This document shows positions 6,077-7,755 of a stretch of 7,755 nucleotides of DNA, piece after piece. Source of the stretch: Chloroflexota bacterium (lineage in GTDB: Bacteria > Chloroflexota > Limnocylindria > Limnocylindrales > CSP1-4); the NCBI GenBank assembly GCA_021802185.1, contig JAKAAV010000093.1, positions 1 to 7,755 of the forward strand, written 5' to 3'. A model generated the notes under the pieces. The model saw nothing but the letters and a program-made list of their open reading frames with translations, was not told the DNA's origin and ran no database searches. The translations under genes were made by a program, and so were the position numbers. Each line of letters begins with the position of its first letter. The stretch's first letter is position 1.

Positions 6077-6904
6077 ATGGGCGCAATGGACGGCAGGCGG
6101 GCGATCGTGACCGGCGCTGCGTCGGGCATCGGGCGCGCGACCGCGCACCTGCTCGCCCGGGAGGGGGCGCGCGTGCTCGTCGTGGACCTCGACGGAGACG
6201 GCGCGGAGGCGGTCGCCCACGAGATCCGGGCCAAGGGCCGCGAGGCCATCGCCGTCCGCGCCGACGTCACGCGCGACGCGGATTGCCGCGCGGCGGTGGA
6301 CCAGGCGGTCGAGGCGTTCGGCGGGCTCGACACGCTCGTGAACTGCGCCGGCGTCATCCGTCGGGCGAACGCCGTCGACCTCGCCGAGGCCGACTGGGAC
6401 CTCGTCATGGCCGTCAACGTGAAGTCCGTCTACCTGATGGCGCACCACGCCGTGCCCGTCATGGCCGGGTCCGCGATGGCCGAGTCGGCGTCGGCCGCGA
6501 CCGACGATCGAGGCCGGCGCGCGAGCGACGGTCAGAGGCGCGGGGGCGCCATCGTGAACATCGGCTCGGGCTGGGGGCTGAAGGGCGGCCCGGACGCGGT
6601 CGCCTACTGCGCGTCGAAGGGCGCGGTCGTGAACATGACCCGCGCGATGGCGATCGACCACGGGCCGCAGGGGATCCGGGTGAACTGCGTCTGCCCCGGC
6701 GACACCGACACGCCGATGCTGCGCGCCGAGGCCCGCCAGCTCGGGGCCGATGAGGCCGCCTTCCTCGCCGAGTCGGCGGAGCGTCCGCTGGCGCGCCTCG
6801 GCACGCCCGACGATGTCGCGCAGGCGATCCTCTATCTCGTCTCGGACGCGTCGTCGTGGGTCACCGGCACGACCCTCGTCGTCGACGGGGGCGGAATCGC
6901 GTAG
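6077..6904 (+). CDS. SDR family NAD-type oxidoreductase (SDR2)
   Basis: A second classical short-chain dehydrogenase, 275 residues. Seen: TGAASGIG at 12-19; D37 in VVDLD at the end of strand two, suggesting NAD; NCAG at 89-92 (the family's NAG with Cys inserted by substitution pattern NxAG); N114, S164, Y177 and K181 (YCASK) as the catalytic tetrad; CVCPGDTDTPM at 204-214; and C-terminal VVDGGG at 268-273. Identity to SDR1 is only at general family level, so this is not a recent duplicate; the two may act on successive or different intermediates. An unusual stretch of about 25 residues rich in Ala, Ser, Asp and Arg (roughly 131-156) lies between the fourth helix and the strand leading to the catalytic Ser; most SDRs have only a few residues there. 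It is last in the tightly spaced gene run, followed by a hairpin. Confidence 0.93.
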   Translation: MGAMDGRRAIVTGAASGIGRATAHLLAREGARVLVVDLDGDGAEAVAHEIRAKGREAIAVRADVTRDADCRAAVDQAVEAFGGLDTLVNCAGVIRRANAVDLAEADWDLVMAVNVKSVYLMAHHAVPVMAGSAMAESASAATDDRGRRASDGQRRGGAIVNIGSGWGLKGGPDAVAYCASKGAVVNMTRAMAIDHGPQGIRVNCVCPGDTDTPMLRAEARQLGADEAAFLAESAERPLARLGTPDDVAQAILYLVSDASSWVTGTTLVVDGGGIA

Positions 6905-6915
6905 GACCGCGGTCT

Positions 6916-6940
6916 CGGCCGAGCCGCCGGCACTCGGCCG
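6916..6940. terminator. candidate T-less hairpin terminator after SDR2
   Basis: CGGCCGAG (6916-6923) pairs perfectly with CTCGGCCG (6933-6940) across a 9-base loop, starting 12 bases after the SDR2 stop. No T-run follows. Position and GC-only stem suit transcript end or 3' stabilisation in a high-GC genome. Confidence 0.45.
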
Positions 6941-6992
6941 CCCGCGCGCTGCGCCGTGAAGCCGCGCGCCAGGGGCCGCTGTTCCCGGGCCG

Positions 6993-7035
6993 GCTCCGGC
7001 GCACCGGGCGCACCGGGCGCACCGGCGCGCCGGGC
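6993..7035 (+). repeat. 9-bp minisatellite (GCACCGGGC-type units)
   Basis: Adjacent units: GCTCCGGC (6993-7000), GCACCGGGC (7001-7009), GCACCGGGC (7010-7018), GCACCGGC (7019-7026), GCGCCGGGC (7027-7035). Two are perfect and three differ by a base change and/or loss of one G. Looks like replication slippage in non-coding DNA; no role visible. Confidence 0.7.
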
Positions 7036-7073
7036 GCGCGGGCGTACCCAGCCACACGTCGTCCCAGAGCCGC

Positions 7074-7102
7074 TTGACCGCGCCATGTTAGCGATATATC
7101 GT
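7074..7102 (+). promoter_or_regulatory. candidate promoter upstream of the PadR gene
   Basis: TTGACC (7074-7079; five of six bases of the -35 consensus) is followed after 17 bases by TATCGT (7097-7102), a weaker -10. It is the only well-spaced pair noticed and coincides with the only AT-rich patch in the spacer. Transcription would start near 7109. Confidence 0.4.
7092..7101. promoter_or_regulatory. perfect palindrome CGATATATCG, candidate PadR operator
   Basis: A 10-bp perfect dyad in an otherwise very GC-rich region, overlapping the candidate -10. PadR regulators are dimeric winged-helix proteins that often repress their own genes through AT-rich dyads, so autoregulation is a reasonable inference. 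Not demonstrated. Confidence 0.4.
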
Positions 7103-7129
7103 GACGGTGCACGACATGGTGCGACAGTC

Positions 7130-7139
7130 AGGAAAGGGG
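7130..7139 (+). promoter_or_regulatory. purine-rich Shine-Dalgarno-like tract without an in-frame normal start
   Basis: AGGAAAGGGG lies about 25-30 bases after the candidate transcription start. It would suit translation beginning around 7145-7150, but the PadR frame has no ATG, GTG, TTG or CTG there; ACG at 7150 (next codons TTC GAG CAC) is the nearest plausible noncanonical or mutated start. Confidence 0.3.
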
Positions 7140-7401
7140 TTGTTCGGCGACGTTCGAGCACGGACCGGACCGTCCGTGGGACGAGCCCGGGATCGGAGAG
7201 GGGCCCGCTGGCCCGGGCCGCGGCTGGCACACGGGAGGCGAGCGGTGCGCGGGCCACGGGCCCGGACGCGGCGCGCGGCTCCACCACGGCGAGGGACCAC
7301 GGCACGGTCGTGGACCGTGGACGCACGCGCACGGGATCGGCGGGCCACCTGGCGGCCCGTTCGGAGGGCCGTTCGGTGGGGTGTTCCGCGGCCGTGGGCG
7401 G

Positions 7402-7755
7402 ATGGCGCGGCGCGGCGACGTCCGCCTGGTGATCATCGCGCTCCTCGCCGAGCAGCCCATGCACGGGTACCAGGTGATCCAGGAACTCGAGGCGCGGAGC
7501 GGCGGTCGCTGGCGTCCGAGCGCGGGCTCCGTGTACCCGACGCTGCAGCAGCTCGAGGACGAGGGCCTCGTTCGGAGCGAGGAACGGGACGGGCGGCGCG
7601 TGTTCACGCTGACCGACGCCGGGCGCGCCGAGCTGGATCGGCGCGGGCCCGCGACCCGGCCATGGGAGGCCGAGGCCGGCGAGGACGAGGCGTTCGAGCT
7701 GCGCGACCTGAGCTTCGAGGTCGTTGCCGCGGCGATGCAGGTCGGGCGGGTCGGA
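7402..7755 (+). CDS. PadR family transcriptional regulator (3' truncated by window edge)
   Basis: 118 codons from the ATG at 7402, still open at the right edge. The N-terminal winged helix is clear: RRGDVR at 3-8, IIALLAEQPMHGYQ at 11-24, GGRWRPS at 34-40, GSVYPTLQQLEDEGLV at 42-57, and a wing with DGRRVFTLTDAGR at 63-75. The region after about residue 80 matches the dimerisation part of the family (GEDEAFELRDLSFEV, then AAAMQVGRVG). PadR proteins are mostly repressors that respond to small molecules or control nearby efflux genes. Start is uncertain: GTG 7381 is also in frame, and the frame stays open back to 7105 with Gly/Pro/Phe-rich coding potential (GGPPGGPFGGPFGG just upstream). It has its own candidate promoter and follows a hairpin, so it probably belongs to the next unit rather than to the catabolic cluster, though regulation of the cluster cannot be excluded. 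Confidence 0.88.
   Translation, partial: MARRGDVRLVIIALLAEQPMHGYQVIQELEARSGGRWRPSAGSVYPTLQQLEDEGLVRSEERDGRRVFTLTDAGRAELDRRGPATRPWEAEAGEDEAFELRDLSFEVVAAAMQVGRVG

Larger units (their letters stand above)
6905..7380 (+). other. spacer between SDR2 and the PadR gene
   Basis: No annotated gene is supported here with a normal start. It holds a hairpin after SDR2, a 9-bp minisatellite, then the most AT-rich spot of the window (7083-7103) with a palindrome and candidate promoter. From 7105 on, the frame of the PadR gene is open without stop and encodes Gly/Pro/His-rich sequence resembling the N-terminal tails of many PadR proteins (see findings), so the right half may be coding. Confidence 0.5.

Noticed and set aside
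4656..7057. Two long - strand open frames opposite the kinase and SDR2 (4656-6086 and 5489-7057)
   Set aside because: Arg/Gly/Asp-rich shadows of the + strand genes without domain signatures.
7297..7320. CCACGG/CCGTGG inverted repeat as an operator or terminator
   Set aside because: Only 6 bp, imperfect further inside, and lies in probable coding low-complexity sequence; likely chance at this base composition.
7116..7400. Frame starting at ATG 7116 (MVRQSGKG...) as a small gene or as the PadR start
   Set aside because: It is in a different frame from PadR, becomes Arg/Pro-rich without motifs, and lacks a ribosome binding site before the ATG.
1..7755. CRISPR array, tRNA/rRNA gene, insertion sequence or integration site
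   Set aside because: No spaced repeats of CRISPR type, no cloverleaf or rRNA-like sequence, no transposase or integrase and no flanking terminal inverted repeats were seen.

Overview
The window is very GC-rich DNA with strong G/C preference at third codon positions, and every gene is on the + strand. This suits a high-GC actinomycete or a high-GC Chloroflexota lineage; the sequence alone does not settle which. No rRNA, tRNA, CRISPR array, transposase or phage gene was seen.

Layout: (1) 2-457, the 3' part of a class II aldolase/adducin-family gene cut by the left edge. (2) 458-694, a non-coding gap with a 15-bp direct repeat and an 8-bp stem-loop. (3) 695-1489, an NAD-type short-chain dehydrogenase (SDR1). 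(4) 1620-3014 and 3011-4756, a pair homologous to the alpha and beta subunits of the two-subunit glycine decarboxylase (GcvPA and GcvPB), joined by a GTGA overlap. (5) 4749-6062, an ATP-NAD kinase/AcoX-family protein overlapping the GcvPB-like gene by 8 bases. (6) 6077-6904, a second SDR (SDR2), 14 bases downstream behind a strong Shine-Dalgarno. (7) 6905 to about 7400, a spacer with a hairpin, a 9-bp minisatellite, and an AT-rich palindrome inside a candidate promoter. (8) A PadR-family regulator running off the right edge.

Genes 4 to 6 are tightly coupled and almost certainly one transcript; SDR1 and the aldolase probably belong to the same unit. Class II aldolase, two NAD-type dehydrogenases, a kinase-fold protein and a PLP enzyme together resemble a catabolic cluster. 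They do not look like a housekeeping glycine cleavage operon: gcvT and gcvH are absent from the window.

The main point of interest is the GcvPA/GcvPB-like pair. Overall fold signatures and the PLP lysine are kept, but several near-invariant glycine decarboxylase motifs are replaced in both subunits. This points to a divergent PLP enzyme, probably with a different substrate, working with the dehydrogenases, aldolase and kinase-like protein. Secondary points are an in-frame 18-bp tandem repeat in the kinase gene, a low-complexity insertion in SDR2, and a PadR gene whose reading frame extends well upstream of any normal start codon.
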